A stretch of 64,000 nt of DNA from Skeletonema tropicum (taxonomy: Eukaryota; Bacillariophyta; Thalassiosirophyceae; Thalassiosirales; Thalassiosiraceae), in contig CM074136.1 of the NCBI GenBank assembly GCA_037178625.1, positions 1,922,001 to 1,986,000 of the forward strand. Reading direction: 5' to 3'. Positions 20,243-32,105 of this stretch are shown one piece after another; positions within the stretch are counted from its first letter, which is position 1; each line of letters starts with the position of its first letter. The notes under the pieces are model-generated. The model saw nothing but the letters and a program-made list of their open reading frames with translations, had not been told where the DNA came from and made no database searches. The position numbers were made by a program, and so were the translations under genes.

Positions 20243-22033
20243 ATGGCTTTGTTGTTGGTGTCCTCATCCAGAGCTGTTTCTTCAATTCATCTGACACGAA
20301 GAACATCTCCAACTTCTTACAGTCAAACACTGTCGTCTTATCAACGCAACAAGCGACGTCACTCTACCTCAAACACAAACTCTATTCACTCCTCCTACCT
20401 TCAGAACGAGGGAACCATCGAAGGAGTATGGATCTTTCATAGACATGGCGACAGAGCACCAAATCGCTACCTTGGCAGCCCAAATTACCTTGCTGCCGAA
20501 TCTGCACATTGGTACTCACGTATACCTCCAGTAGAACGAGCAGCAGCAGACAACGTCTGTCATCATCATCATCATGATCACTACGCTGCGTTATCCGAAC
20601 ACTTCCCACCCAACATACACAAAAGTCAAAACAATGGTGAATATACAGATATCAATAGAGAACCGTTCGGGTTTCTTACCTATAATGGAATGGATCAAAT
20701 GAGATGTGTCGGCAAACGATTTCGACAACGATGTGATCGATATGGTCATCATCACTATAAAATCAATGGAGAGAAACGGTCCTTTTTGGAACATTTCGAG
20801 GTTCAAGCGTATTCTACCAACTATTTACGGACAGTGACAAGTGTTCAATGTTTTTTGGATGGTTTGATTGGATATCACAATTCTGTTGATGAAAATAGAG
20901 AGAAGCAGCTTTTACATGCTGGTGGTGGATTACGACGATATTACAAAGATGCGGGTAAGCATGAGCATATGGAACCATCGACGTTAACTTCATCAGACGA
21001 CTTATTATCAGTCGAGCAGTCGGTAGAGGTTCAAGTGAGAGATAAGAAGATTGATACTCTGAATGCATTTGATAAGCGTCCTAAAATGATGAATGATTTG
21101 GTCAAGAATGTCATTGGCATGGAAGGATTTCAAAGAGTAGATAGCAATGCAAAAGGCTTAGCAGAGCAACTTTCAGAGTTTTTACCTGGGTTGAGGGGTG
21201 CACCTCAGGCGTTTGGTGGGACTCCATCAAACATAAATTGGATTCATGCCAATGATCACTTTGTATGCCGGCGGGCTCATGGTATCCCACTCACAGCATT
21301 TTCGGATTATGAAGGTACATCCGACGAAGCTGAAGTGGAATCACTTTTAGAATCACTAGCCGCACCAGTTTGTTCTCATTTAAGCTGGAGATTTCGAGAG
21401 TGGTATGCTTGTCCGAAGCTTGTAGCTGCGGTGGCAGCTCCTCCGTTTAAAGAGATGTTGGATCAAATGATGGATGTTACAAGGATGGGTGCTGGTGAGC
21501 GTAGACCGTTTGTGGTGTACTCTGCTCATGATGTGACGCTTTTGGCATTGCTTTATGCAATAGGAGCTGACTTTTTAGTGGCCGGAGAAGATTGTGGTGG
21601 CAAAGAGATGTTGGAAGGGACAGGAGGGACTCACTCGCATATGGTTGAAGGTTCAATCATTAACTCAACACAACATTCCATGTCGTCATGGCGCTGGTGG
21701 CCAGATTATAGCTCTGCAATTGCATTTGAGTTGGTTCGACTGAATGATGGACACGAGTATGGTGACACTACTCATATCATTCGTGTGATTTTGAATGGGA
21801 GGACATTGTGTTTGTTACCGCGACTCTCAATTGAAGACGAAGGTATTCTCAAACACCAAACACCGTGCTCGAGACAGCGATTTGGAGCTGTCATGGAAGG
21901 AAGCCAAAGCCAAATGCTATCATTGTCAGATTTTGCACAGATTATTAGTGTGTTGGAGCAGTCTAGTTACGCTTCCACCGACGAAGACGGTTCCGTGTAC
22001 AACGGCACTAAGGTCGGTGTGGAGGGAGGATAA
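20243..22033 (+). CDS. Histidine acid phosphatase, secretory
   Basis: The first ATG is at 20243; the frame is open a little further up but without an ATG. The 596-residue product starts with a signal-like MALLLVSSSRAVSS. The branch-2 histidine phosphatase signature RHGDRAP lies at 67-73, with His68 the predicted phospho-acceptor, and the downstream catalytic pair is the HD of VVYSAHDVTLLALLYAIGAD. This set belongs to the acid phosphatase/phytase family, which includes ER-Golgi glycan phosphatases. An insertion with a His tract (CHHHHHDHY) follows the first motif. Substrate unknown: a secreted or vacuolar phosphomonoesterase or a glycan phosphatase. Confidence 0.85.
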   Translation: MALLLVSSSRAVSSIHLTRRTSPTSYSQTLSSYQRNKRRHSTSNTNSIHSSYLQNEGTIEGVWIFHRHGDRAPNRYLGSPNYLAAESAHWYSRIPPVERAAADNVCHHHHHDHYAALSEHFPPNIHKSQNNGEYTDINREPFGFLTYNGMDQMRCVGKRFRQRCDRYGHHHYKINGEKRSFLEHFEVQAYSTNYLRTVTSVQCFLDGLIGYHNSVDENREKQLLHAGGGLRRYYKDAGKHEHMEPSTLTSSDDLLSVEQSVEVQVRDKKIDTLNAFDKRPKMMNDLVKNVIGMEGFQRVDSNAKGLAEQLSEFLPGLRGAPQAFGGTPSNINWIHANDHFVCRRAHGIPLTAFSDYEGTSDEAEVESLLESLAAPVCSHLSWRFREWYACPKLVAAVAAPPFKEMLDQMMDVTRMGAGERRPFVVYSAHDVTLLALLYAIGADFLVAGEDCGGKEMLEGTGGTHSHMVEGSIINSTQHSMSSWRWWPDYSSAIAFELVRLNDGHEYGDTTHIIRVILNGRTLCLLPRLSIEDEGILKHQTPCSRQRFGAVMEGSQSQMLSLSDFAQIISVLEQSSYASTDEDGSVYNGTKVGVEGG

Positions 22034-22657
22034 GATCAAGCTTCAGCAGCAAGATTTGAACTGTATGTAAGCTGTGCTACTACGCATGAATAGAGATGTA
22101 CATTGAGTATGCTAGGAAAAATGGGTGGAAAATCAAAGCACACAATTTCAATTAGAGATAGAATTAGAGATTGGTAGATAGATTATTTTAGTTACTACTC
22201 TCTAGCTGGACACCAGTGTCAGTAGAGAAAGGAGAACTTAAACCTGGAGGGGCTCGGGTTGGTCCCGAAGACGCCTATGGGGCCTGCTGGGTAAGAATTG
22301 GTCAACTTGAACTTAGATTGTGAATGATGTAACTACATTATCATTACTTGAATTTTACAATTTACTTTCCATACCTTAAGTATCGCTTATATCTTGATCC
22401 TCCACTAAAAATGATTTGCAAGAGTTCTACCAAGCCAATGCTCTCCTATCCACCATAATAGGTACCTCTTGCCTCTGCACTCTTCCTTGGGCTGTGGCTT
22501 GCGTCGTTAGATCGGCCCTGATACTGGCACAAAAAAAACATAACGATACGAATACCAACACACCACTACAATCCCCCCACGGGATGGGAATTTAGATCGA
22601 GGGGGTAAAAGTCGTTGTTACAGCTAGCTTCACATCTCTCAGTAGAATTAGAGTACA
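22034..22657. other. Intergenic, phosphatase to transposon
   Basis: Holds the 3' UTR of the phosphatase gene and AT-rich sequence up to the TA target site at 22658-22659. No gene seen. Confidence 0.45.
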
Positions 22658-22659
22658 TA

Positions 22660-24678
22660 CTTACTTCGGTGCGGGATAAATCGGCTTCCCAAAAAAAAAT
22701 TTAAAGCTAGGCGCGCATGTTCACTGTAGGTCACATATTTTCCTTACTAACTTAAAAAACATGTATTTTAAACTGACGAGGCCTTGAGTGTGGATGAGAA
22801 CTCCTCCATCAGCACCCGGCACCTCGCTGTACTCACCATGATCGACAGGCCCAATAGGGCCTTCATTGACAGCCCCAGAGTTGTTGCCGACTCCAAACCA
22901 AAGGTACCTTCTGTCAGCGGACTACAGCAGCAGAGTATATTGTGTTGTCGGTTTATGAAATAAAGTTTTTGCCTCCTTAATTCGCATAACTTTGTGCGTG
23001 CAGCGCTGACCGATGAAGTGCCTCTACTTCTGATTACTCCTTCAGAGTTCAGATACACGATGATAATAGATGTGATTTCTTCGTAAATCTATATCGATTA
23101 TTTATTTATTCCTATTTTTCCGTGTATAGAATTATTCGTCATTGGTCGGATACTCAATTGCACTCATGTCTTCAAAAGCCTTACCAAACTTGTTGTACCT
23201 CTCCTTCTCTTCATCGGTGAAGTTGTCGTAGTCTGTGTCATCAACGTCACCTGCAATGATTTGTAGCTCATCAAAGTCAAGATATTCACTGATGTCGTAA
23301 TCATCAACATTTGGAAGATCGTACTTTAGCTTCTTCATCTTGTCTATATCGACTCCTTCAATCACCTCGCACACCTTGACACCGACCACCTTCCGACTTG
23401 GAGCTTCCATTGTCGCCAGATTGGGCGTGTAATTTTCATCATCTTCCATCAGTGGCTGGGTTACCTTCCTGACACCATAGCTCAGTCCATTCTTCTCCTT
23501 AACAAAGTCGTCTCCTCCATTGCACTCAAGGATAGCTGCCGCTATTTGCGTCTGATGGATGAACAACCGAGCGATCTTCTCCACTGGATACTGATCCCAA
23601 CCTTTCTGAAGTAGTTCCCATAGCTTTTCAGTTGGCAAGTAAAGGCCGCGGTTGTTGAGTCCTTGCATAGCAGTGACAATCTTTGCGAGAGAGGGGAAGA
23701 GGCCAGCATCGCACGCATTTGTAAGAGGACTGTTCGGCGGCTGCACTTTCCATAGCCACCCCCTTTCATCGTTTCTCTGTTTGATCTCCGTCCGAAGTCC
23801 CTTCTCCACGTGTGGTGTTGCATTGTCCCATCCATCTCTGATCACGACTCTTTTTCCAGTCTCCACTTCAATCTTCTGAGCAAGCCCTTCTTCATGTTGA
23901 CAAGGAGAATATTCTGATCTGCGGTGAGTTGTCCTGACACATCACGTTTGGTGCCGTTATCCCGCAAACGAGCGTCATGCCATCTCGCCCAACCACACGG
24001 TTGCTTTTTCTTGCCCCACTCCAACATAGAAATAAGTGGGTGTGGTTTGTTGCTGTATTTTGGGTCCCAACCAGAACATTGTTGGATGACTTGATAAGTT
24101 GTCAGTAATGAAAAGTTGCTATCGTTTGCAGCAACGGTCGTTGCATCGGCACCAACTGTATTATTTGGAGATGGTAGCCGCTCACCCTGAGGCCGAATAT
24201 AATTGTGAGACAGTAGAGATGGTCCTGTTGCAGCATCATCATTAATATTTCCCCGACGACGTGCGGAGGTGACAAGAGGATTACTACTCTGGATACGCCG
24301 TGGATGAACGTTTTTTTCAAGGCGGCCGCCAACGGTGAGGTTGATGTCAAATGTTCCATCAGTATGGACACGGGAGACATAGCCAGTCCCCCCTTCACTA
24401 TCAGGGCAATTGTATCTCCTCTCCCCTTCGATCGTCAGAAGGGCGCCGACGGTCACTACGGATGGTATCGATGAAAGAGGCAGCATGTTTCGGCTGTAGT
24501 AACGGTTTGTTGTCATCGTCTTTTTGACAAGTGCAGATTTGAAATTTGAATCAGCCACACTGGAGGTCAAAAACATATTCTAAATAATTTTTTATTTTAT
24601 TAGACAGTTTACGTGTGGAGTACAGGCCTAGCTTTCAAAAAAATTTTGGGAGGCCGATTTATCGTGCTCCGAAGGAAG
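22660..24678 (-). mobile_element. Mariner-like DNA transposon, 2,019 bp, TA target site
   Basis: The ends are inverted repeats of about 35 bp: the left begins CTTACTTCGGTGCGGGATAA and the right, reverse-complemented, begins CTTCCTTCGGAGCACGATAA; both go on to AATCGGC.TCCCAAAA. Both are flanked by TA (22658-22659 and 24679-24680), the Tc1/mariner target site. Inside, on the minus strand, lie two overlapping frames, the second with a plant-mariner-like catalytic segment. The left internal region (22768-23058) is also partly open but not recognised. The transposase is broken, so the copy is probably dead or needs a helper. Confidence 0.8.
23132..24576 (-). pseudogene. Degenerate mariner-like transposase
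   Basis: Two 244-codon frames overlap by 25 bases. The downstream one (23866-23132) has GWDNATPHVEKGL then QPPNSPLTNACDAGLF, matching the second catalytic Asp region (DNA.PH) and the QPPNSPDLNVLDLGFF block of plant-type mariner transposases; the canonical SPDxN Asp is Leu here. Upstream of its ATG the same frame remains coding-like (EEGLAQKIEVETGKRVVIRD). The upstream frame (24576-23842) has a possible SH3/Tudor-like strand segment (GTGYVSRVHTDGTFDINL) and little else; no clear helix-turn-helix or first catalytic Asp was found. A frameshift near 23870 and loss of part of the catalytic core are inferred. Confidence 0.65.
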
Positions 24679-24910
24679 TACATAGTATGGGGAGTGTGCT
24701 AGATTTGGAGGGGTGAGAACTTCTTTATTATCTCACCTGATCACCACCTAATAAAAGAAGTACTGATCACTGATCACCACTCACACTTATCCTACTAACT
24801 TCTGATCTCTCAGATACTCAGAGATAAGAGATAAGTGAATACATAAGTAGTAGCCTCTGTCAAAAGAATCACAAGCTACAAGCCGCAACGCAAGAACAGA
24901 AGAAGCAACC

Positions 24911-27900
24911 ATGGCATCACCAACCAGCGTCCTATCATGTCCCGACAGCAATAAGAGTGGACTCGACCTCAAAAATGAGGGCAATGCGCATTTCATCAAG
25001 CGCCGTTTTGATGAAGCATTGGCATGTTATTCCGAGGGTATCGCAGTAGTAACAAAAGATGATGAACTTGAAGCTACCTTGTACTCGAATATGTCAAGCT
25101 GCTATTTTGAGATGGGGGATTATGGTAAGCGATTATTCCAGTGGGGGCGGCTTGCGGCGGACCTCCTGGCACACACTATCTAGTTTGTGCACACATGACA
25201 TGTTTTATGAAAGTACACCTCTACTCACCACACATTGTTGATCAACTAACTTTCACTGTAGAAAATTCTGCCGCCTATGCAAGGAAGTGTTCCGCACTTC
25301 TCATGGAGTCCATGGCGGTAAAAATCAAAGCAGCACAAGACAAGGGTAAAGATATCAAAATGCCTCCGCTGGCATGGAAGAATACGTATCGAATTGCACG
25401 TGCTAAACACTTTGGCAATGCACCGGATGCCGAGGTACTGAACGCTCTGCATCTCATTGAAAAAACGGAAGACAGTGGTGAATATGGATCGATGGCTGCA
25501 AAGATGAGGGAGCAGCTCAATTACTATGGGGATATGCCTTCAAGCAATGAAGAGTTTGAACCGTCATTGCTACGTGCTTCATTTCAAAATCCATACATTG
25601 AGTATTATAATTTTGGTACGTTTGCTGTATCTTGTAGCTACTCTGCTTTGAGATATTGCGGTAAACCACTCTGACAATAATAATTCATCTCTCTTTCCCT
25701 TGTCTTACACAGGTCACGATGAATCCGAATCTCTGCTACAACGGAATGAAGGCAGTAAAGCCCAATCTATCCTTCTAGATGATTTGGATGCTGAGGAACT
25801 TTCATCTCTTGCCTTCCTCTTTGGTGGAGTGGGTGATGGAAGGCATGCATTTGCAACACTGTTGGATGCAAATTCCCAGTACCAATCTCTAAGTGAGGAG
25901 AAACAAGATAAATTTCGCATGCACATGACACTAAATGACATCAGGTACGAACTGTTGGCTGTTGGTGGCTTGGTTTCAATTATCACCTCCTATCTGTCAT
26001 ACTTGACTCACACTCTTTTTATAGTGCACAATTGCTAGCAAAGGATGCACTCGTATTGGTTCTAGCTCATGAATTGGGGGCAGCTGATAGTGTCAAAACA
26101 GCTCTGACAACAGCCGATCCATTCAACATGGGATTGATTATCTATTAAGCCACTCTGGGTTATGCGATGCCGCCATGTGTGCATCGAAAGATGATTGAGT
26201 ACATCAAACTTTGGTTTACAGATAACACATTGGAGAACTTTCGGCAGACCTTCCCTTGGCTTGTCATTTCAAATGACTCGTGGGAGGGAATCGTGAAGAT
26301 AATGAATGCATGGGTAGACCCCGAGACGCATTACTCCCCAAACTTTCCTTCTACGACGGAGGCGTTATCAAGTTACAGGCCAGCTGGAGAAGATCGTGTT
26401 CAGAATGCGATGGCGGGATTGTCGTCTTTGGGAGCGGGTAGCGAAATGATAGGTGACATGAAGGCAAAGTTTGATTCTGCAATGGAGCAGAAACGCGCAC
26501 AAATCGTTGAAATGACCAATTCGATGGATCTTTCGCCTAATATGATTAGTGCAGCAAAACGAGCTCTTGGAGAAGATGCTACTGAGCAACAGATGAGGAA
26601 GTTCTTGGCTGACATGATGATTGATCAAATGATGGACGGAGGGCCCGATGTCGAATTATATGTATCCCCCATGGACAAGCTTTTTCTTCAACACACAAAA
26701 TGTCTCAACCCCCCGATTGGTCCTTCGGACGAAATGAAGGAGGAAACGTCCTCCTTTGTTCTCAGTAAAAATGGCTCATCCAAGGAAGAGGCTATCGAAG
26801 CTATCAACGAATACAAACCGTGCATTCGGAAGAAATGGATTACGAATCCTGTTCAGATAGATCCTTCTTATTGGTGTTTCACAGATGGCAGTAAAGCGAT
26901 CGACGAGTTCAACCCAGTCAAAGAATTTCCAGAAGGCTTTTTGAATCAAGAGGTCATCTCTTTCATGTCTCAACCACCCCCGGACATTTTGAGTGCAAAA
27001 ACTGATGAGGAAAAGAAGAAGGTGCTCATGAGTATCAGTCTTGCCACCAATTTGATTAGGTATTACTGGCACGTAGGCCGAGCAGTGGCCGACCTCTCTG
27101 GTAAAAGTACCATCGAAATTGCTTTAGGAAGTATCATTTCATTTGGAGATACTGCAAGTGATCGTGTAGGCAATGGACTTCCTACCAAGTACCATCGCAT
27201 CACATTGTCGAATATTCCGGACTACACTGGGATGCTCAGCTTTTTCATCAACATAGCTCCATTGCTCTCGTTGAAGACTAAGACGGTCACCCCCTGCATT
27301 CAGAGTAATTGCCTCTTGAACACGGGCCTGTGGAAGTCATTTGATGACTACATTTTCAGTACGACGGCTCTCGGTTACAAAGAGGCGGAGGCAGTATTTC
27401 GTCTCAGAGTAGCAGATCAGGAGCCAAGCATATGGGGTACGACTGTTTGGGAACAGGTTGTTCAAGATAACGAAAGTATTGGAAGTCTTCCTTTGTCGCA
27501 TGAAGAACTCCGGGCCTGGCTTCATCGTCTCTTTTTGTCAATTATTCTGCCCGTTGACCGCGATGCGAACAGCTTGATACGTGAGGAAAGAGCTTCCAAT
27601 CTCAGTCTCTTCTTGCAGACTCTCTCGCATTGTGTCAACCATCTGGGTATGCCAGCTCACTTCATTGCATCAATTCTAGAAGACCTGCTCAAAAAGAAGA
27701 CTTTGATGACCAAGGCCACTCTATCAAATGAGTCTCCTGCTCCTTATCTTGGTAGCAAAGATGTATCCAAGAAAAGATTTGTCGTGTCAGCCTTCCAAAG
27801 TGATTTGACAAATCAGACTGCAATCTTTCTCCAAAACAACATGCTTGGATTTAGACTCCTCGACACGAGCTTCCTCCCTACGCAGAAAGCATCGTTGTAT

Positions 27901-28341
27901 GAACTCAAGTTGGGTGGTATCTATCCAAAGTATTCCCAAAGTTGGGCGTATGTGTACGGCAGTGTTTCATCAGTAATGTCTCTGGGCTTCATGCTGCAGG
28001 AGAAGAAAGGAAGTGACGAGTATGACATTAGCACTGCTGCCGGTAACGGTAATAATGGTAACCCCATGTTCATGATGATGGCAATGATGCAGGGCGGTGG
28101 TATGCCAGGAAGTCACAAGCCTTCAAAGCTCCGTCGTGATTTGCTCTCGTCTGGCGATAAGATTGGACACGTATTCTCTTGTATGAATTGGGACCTGTCA
28201 AATCAAACTGCCTCCTTTTGGATGTGCGAGGACGTGTTTGAAAAGTTTCGTGCCTATCGTTTCAGGCTCATCCGTACTGATGGATGGTTCTGCCTTCCAC
28301 ACGGAGATGCCAAGCTTGGTGATGCCAGGCGAATTGGTTAG
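24911..28341 (+). CDS. TPR and DUF4470-domain protein, with an in-frame TAA in exon 4
   Basis: Exons 24911-25124, 25262-25615, 25713-25944 and 26025-28341 join in phase (1,039 codons). Residues 17-70 (KNEGNAHFIKRRFDEALACY, ATLYSNMSSCYFEMGDY) are a TPR hairpin. Exon 3-4 sequence LAFLFGGVGDGRHAFATLLD and MTLNDISAQLLAKDALVLVL matches the DUF4470 pattern seen in TPR/MYND-type proteins, and the C-terminal half continues that family's large helical region. TAA at 26146-26148 (codon 308) interrupts MGLIIY-stop-ATLGYAMPP, although coding similarity continues. A weak 60-nt in-frame intron (26090-26149) could bypass it; otherwise it is a base error or a null allele. No MYND finger is visible. Confidence 0.75.
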
Positions 28342-28487
28342 TTTTTCATATCATTGCCTGTTTCATATTGAGTAAAAAGAAAGCAAACAAATTGGAGATA
28401 TACACGTAGAGTGTGAATGTAACTACATTTTCATTATTTTACCATTTAGCGTCTTCTATTCCACTAATATGTCTTTTTATGAAACTT

Positions 28488-31092
28488 TTATCTTGAGCCT
28501 CCACTAACAATTTGCATATCAGAGATTTGCATGAGATGGTCGGAGCTATACTGCGTTGAAGGCAATGCATCTCCATGTCGTGTAAGAACACTTTCATCGG
28601 GTATCGGTGCCGCTGAAAGTGGTCTCAGATTACGGGTTGAGTACCACATGTAGTCCAAGACACCCTTGAACTGCATGGTGTAGTTGGTGAATTTGGGTTC
28701 TTCACCGAGAACTGTGTTGTATACGCTGCCAAGCATGTGGGAATGAGTAATACTCATGATGTCAGGTAAAACGCTTGGGCCATTTTCATCGCCAGTGTTC
28801 ACATCTGGATGACCAGGGTGAACAAGCTGCCGAGACAATAGATCATACACTGCACTATCTGGAGTTGAATTGAAATCACCACAAATCATCAAAGGAAGGT
28901 TGGCCGGCCCCCTAGCCATTATGAATGTCTCCAACTCCTGGAGAAGATGCAATGTCTGCCACAGCTTCACATCCGGACAATCTTTGTTGCTGTAAAGATG
29001 CGTGTTTGCAATACAAACCTGATTCGGCTCCCGATTCCCCCGCGACATAGACGGCTGCGCAGTCTCCAACACCACCAGCTGAGCAACATTGTCCTTCGAC
29101 AGCTTATTCAAAATCGATGCCCCTTCCTCACTTCGCGGATTGAGCCCCATCCCCTGAGTCACCTGTCTTTGTGCCAACTCATTGAATTCAATACTGTATG
29201 ATTCCACCAAATGAAATTTTGTCCTACGCCAAAACAATGCACATCCATCCACCTTTCCAGTCATTCCCATTGCCTGTCGTGTTTTCTGCTTGTATACCCC
29301 CTCGAAGCCTGCCTCGTGCATTGCATTGTAGAGATGGCTTTCGTAATGGTCTGCTTGCACCTCCTGCAAGCATACAATATCCGGTCCTACGTCAACTATC
29401 TCTCTGATGATATTTTGGAAACTACAAATGGTTGTGGACAAACAATACACACAGAGTATTTGTCAGAGACATGGTCCATAACAGCCACACACATGGGGGT
29501 GAAAAATAAACTCCCCAAATCCTCTCCCTAACATACTTACCGAAAGTCCCAAGAAAGCGCCCAAAGATCAGCATAAGGATACTGCTGCTGCGTTGCATAA
29601 ATCTCCGCCAAAATATTATAAGTCACAATCCGAAACCGTGCCCCCCCACCACCAGCAGGCTTGGCCGTTACCAAATTCCGTTTTTCCGGTTCGGGAGTAC
29701 GACTTAATACCAAATCCGTCTTGACCACACGATGCATTAATAATTCACCCGTGTCCACTGAGTATGCGGATGCTTCTACCTTCAATTTCCGTCCAATGTC
29801 TTCGGCGTGGGGGATGTAGAGTTGATCACGACTGATTTCGATCCATTCGGTATCTTCGTTGGATAATTGGGTACTGTAGGGATTATTCATTGTAGTGTTG
29901 CTATTGCTGTTGTCTCCCGGAGTAGCAGGGATATAATTCCCATCATTTCCACTAGTCGATTGACTCCCTACACTCCTATCATCATCACAATAACTACCCG
30001 TTCGTTTCCTTAGTGGAGTAGAACTCCGTGCCTGCGGAATACCATTCCCATTCCCATCACTGTTGCTACTGCCACTACTACTACTTTGAATCGTATACTG
30101 CGTCTTCCAAGCCTTGACAAAACAATCCGAATTACAAAAGGTCGCCTTATACAACGAACTCTGCGCACTCACACACTGTAGGGAACATCCACTCCCCCCC
30201 AACGCATGTTTGGACCAATCATGGGGGGAGAAGGAGGTCCGACGGGGACATCCCTCGAAGGCGCATGGTTCGACGGTTGGACCGCGGAACCAGCGGTAGG
30301 AGAATTCGTGGTTGGGTGGAGGTTCGCGGGAGGTTTTGGTGTGGTTGCTGGAGGAGTGTTGGTTGGGGTCGTTGGAGTCGAGTTTTTTGCCGTACATGTA
30401 GGCGTGGGGGCGGATGCTGCATCCCTGTATTGATTATTGATATGTGTTGGTTATTATTGAGTTGGAAAGAGAGATTAGATATTATTGGATGTTGGGATGT
30501 TTTGAATTCATGTTTTTAGAGAGTACAGAGGTGATAACAATATGAATGAATTGAGTGAGCAGATGATTATAAAATGAAAAAGAAATAAGCAACTCTCCTC
30601 CGTGCTTGCAACAATAGAAGACGTGAACAACGAACAACCGAACAGCGCTATCAATTTATCAATATCCGCCTCCCCTCCCCCCCAATATAAATGCATGTAG
30701 TCAAATAACATATGCGCTTCGAAGCATGCACCTACAACCGAATATTTTCCATGACCATTCCATTCGAACAATCATCTTCTCTTCAATTTTACTCTGTTGA
30801 GATGTCAACATGAGAGAGAGGGAGATCAAACCGCATGCAGGACGCGACGGGCTACGCCGCGGTCATTCTGCATGTAATCACCTCCATCCAGTTTTAAAAG
30901 AGGTCATGATATTATAGGAACGACCCCTCAATTTGCAGCTATTTGACCACCTATCATAAATCTGCACCCATCATCATTCGCTCAATAATTATCGACCTCC
31001 CCAATCCGTAAACACATAAAATAACTCACCTCCACCGGACGATCCACCCTGAGCGAAAGGTGCCATGAATACATGGCGTCCTTCGAATTCAT
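28488..31092 (-). CDS. CCR4: CCR4-type mRNA deadenylase
   Basis: Three exons on the minus strand: 31092-31030 (21 codons, less certain), 30424-29541 and 29421-28488, total 626 residues, with GTGAGT/CAG and GTAAGT/TAG borders. The N-terminus has the plant CCR4-like start EGCSIRPHAYMYGKKLD and a Cys-rich zinc-like segment (CAFEGCPRRTSF, CSLQCVSAQ, FCNSDCFVKAW). The C-terminal nuclease follows: VTYNILAEIYATQQQYPYAD, IVCLQEVQADHYE (catalytic Glu), KVDGCALFWRRTKFHLVE, ICGDFNSTPDS (Asp, Asn), GVLDYMWY and YSSDHLMQ (Asp-His). It would shorten poly(A) tails within CCR4-NOT. No leucine-rich repeats are present, as in plant CCR4. The first exon is inferred from splice sites and phase. Confidence 0.88.
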
Positions 31093-31849
31093 CTTGCCCC
31101 TCTGCCCCCCTTTAACTGCAAATAATTAAATTCCTCAGTACACTATAACTATTAGTATCAATCCACCGTCTCCCTCCACTATTTTGTCTCTGTACTGATG
31201 GCGGCGTAGATAGTGTCCGACGAACGCCCCATGGGAAGTGGCGTTTGCGCGCTCGTGCTGGAAGTGGGACTTTATTGGAAAGATGGTGTGCGGTACCCGA
31301 TACATATTGATTCCTACATCTGGATGGGCTGATTTACAAATGTTTTCTCTCTTCTCTCGCTACTTACGTGTTCATGATCTCATCGCGGTATTGTACCTGC
31401 CACTAACTATCCTTGCTATGATGTACTTACTTCTTAGAAGTATCTTATTATGCCAAGCAGGAAGAGGCTGGCTCAATATTGTATCATGTAAGAAGTAGGC
31501 TCATCCACGCGTATAAGATAGATCTGCAGCTAAAGGATGAAGGCAGAGAGGTAGGTCTTGTATTAGCTTGCTAGATTTGAGTGTTAGTAAGAGGCATACT
31601 TCTTGTATTCTGATGTTAAAAAGGCATACATAAGTACATAAGTTGCTCGTGGTGAAATCTTATTCTTATCAAAGTTACATGTTCGAGTTCCAATCTCCTT
31701 CTCCTTCAACGAGCAATCCTAATTCAAAACAAGTCACAAAAACATCGGTGCTGCCTCTAACTCTAAGGAGGCTGCGTAATGATGTTGGCAAGGGCAAATG
31801 AGCTAGCTTTTTTGCCTCATTCATCTCCATCACAGTACCGGGCGCATAG
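31093..31849. other. Intergenic upstream of CCR4
   Basis: AT-rich, with small open frames (for example 31238-31498) that lack protein-like features. Presumed promoter of the CCR4 gene and 3' flank of the decayed secreted-protein gene. Nothing else seen. Confidence 0.4.
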
Positions 31850-32105
31850 TCAAGAACTTGACATCAGAAGAATCCCTTCGTTGGTTACTGCACAGAACCG
31901 GCCGCACTGTCCATTGAGCGAGCTTGTTTGTCTATACTGCACAGTACCGGCCGCAGGCTCCATTGCTGTAGAGAAGGCAGCAGTAGCGATAGCCGCCACC
32001 ATAAAGGCTGTAAGTGTAGTTGGAGGAACTATTAGCGCGGGCAATACAGCGGCCGTATATGTCCCTCGAAATGCAACGGGCGGACAAGAACTTGACATTA
32101 GAAGG
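31832..32105. repeat. Short direct repeats in the tail of the decayed gene
   Basis: GTCAAGAACTTGACAT is at about 31849 and a near copy at about 32083. CACAGNACCGGCCGCA-like blocks occur at about 31832, 31887 and 31939. On the minus strand they encode the repeated NG.CGR.CAV segment and the NVKFL/DVKFL segment, so part of the Cys-rich domain was duplicated in tandem. Confidence 0.6.

Noticed and set aside
22768..23058. 96-codon minus-strand frame inside the mariner-like element
   Set aside because: The matching region in the relic at 19465-19725 has stops in this frame; not recognised as a transposase part and listed only as element sequence.
30508..30771. 87-codon minus-strand frame considered as first exon of CCR4
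   Set aside because: No in-phase splice donor and no similarity to the CCR4 N-terminus; the 31030-31092 exon fits phase and motif.
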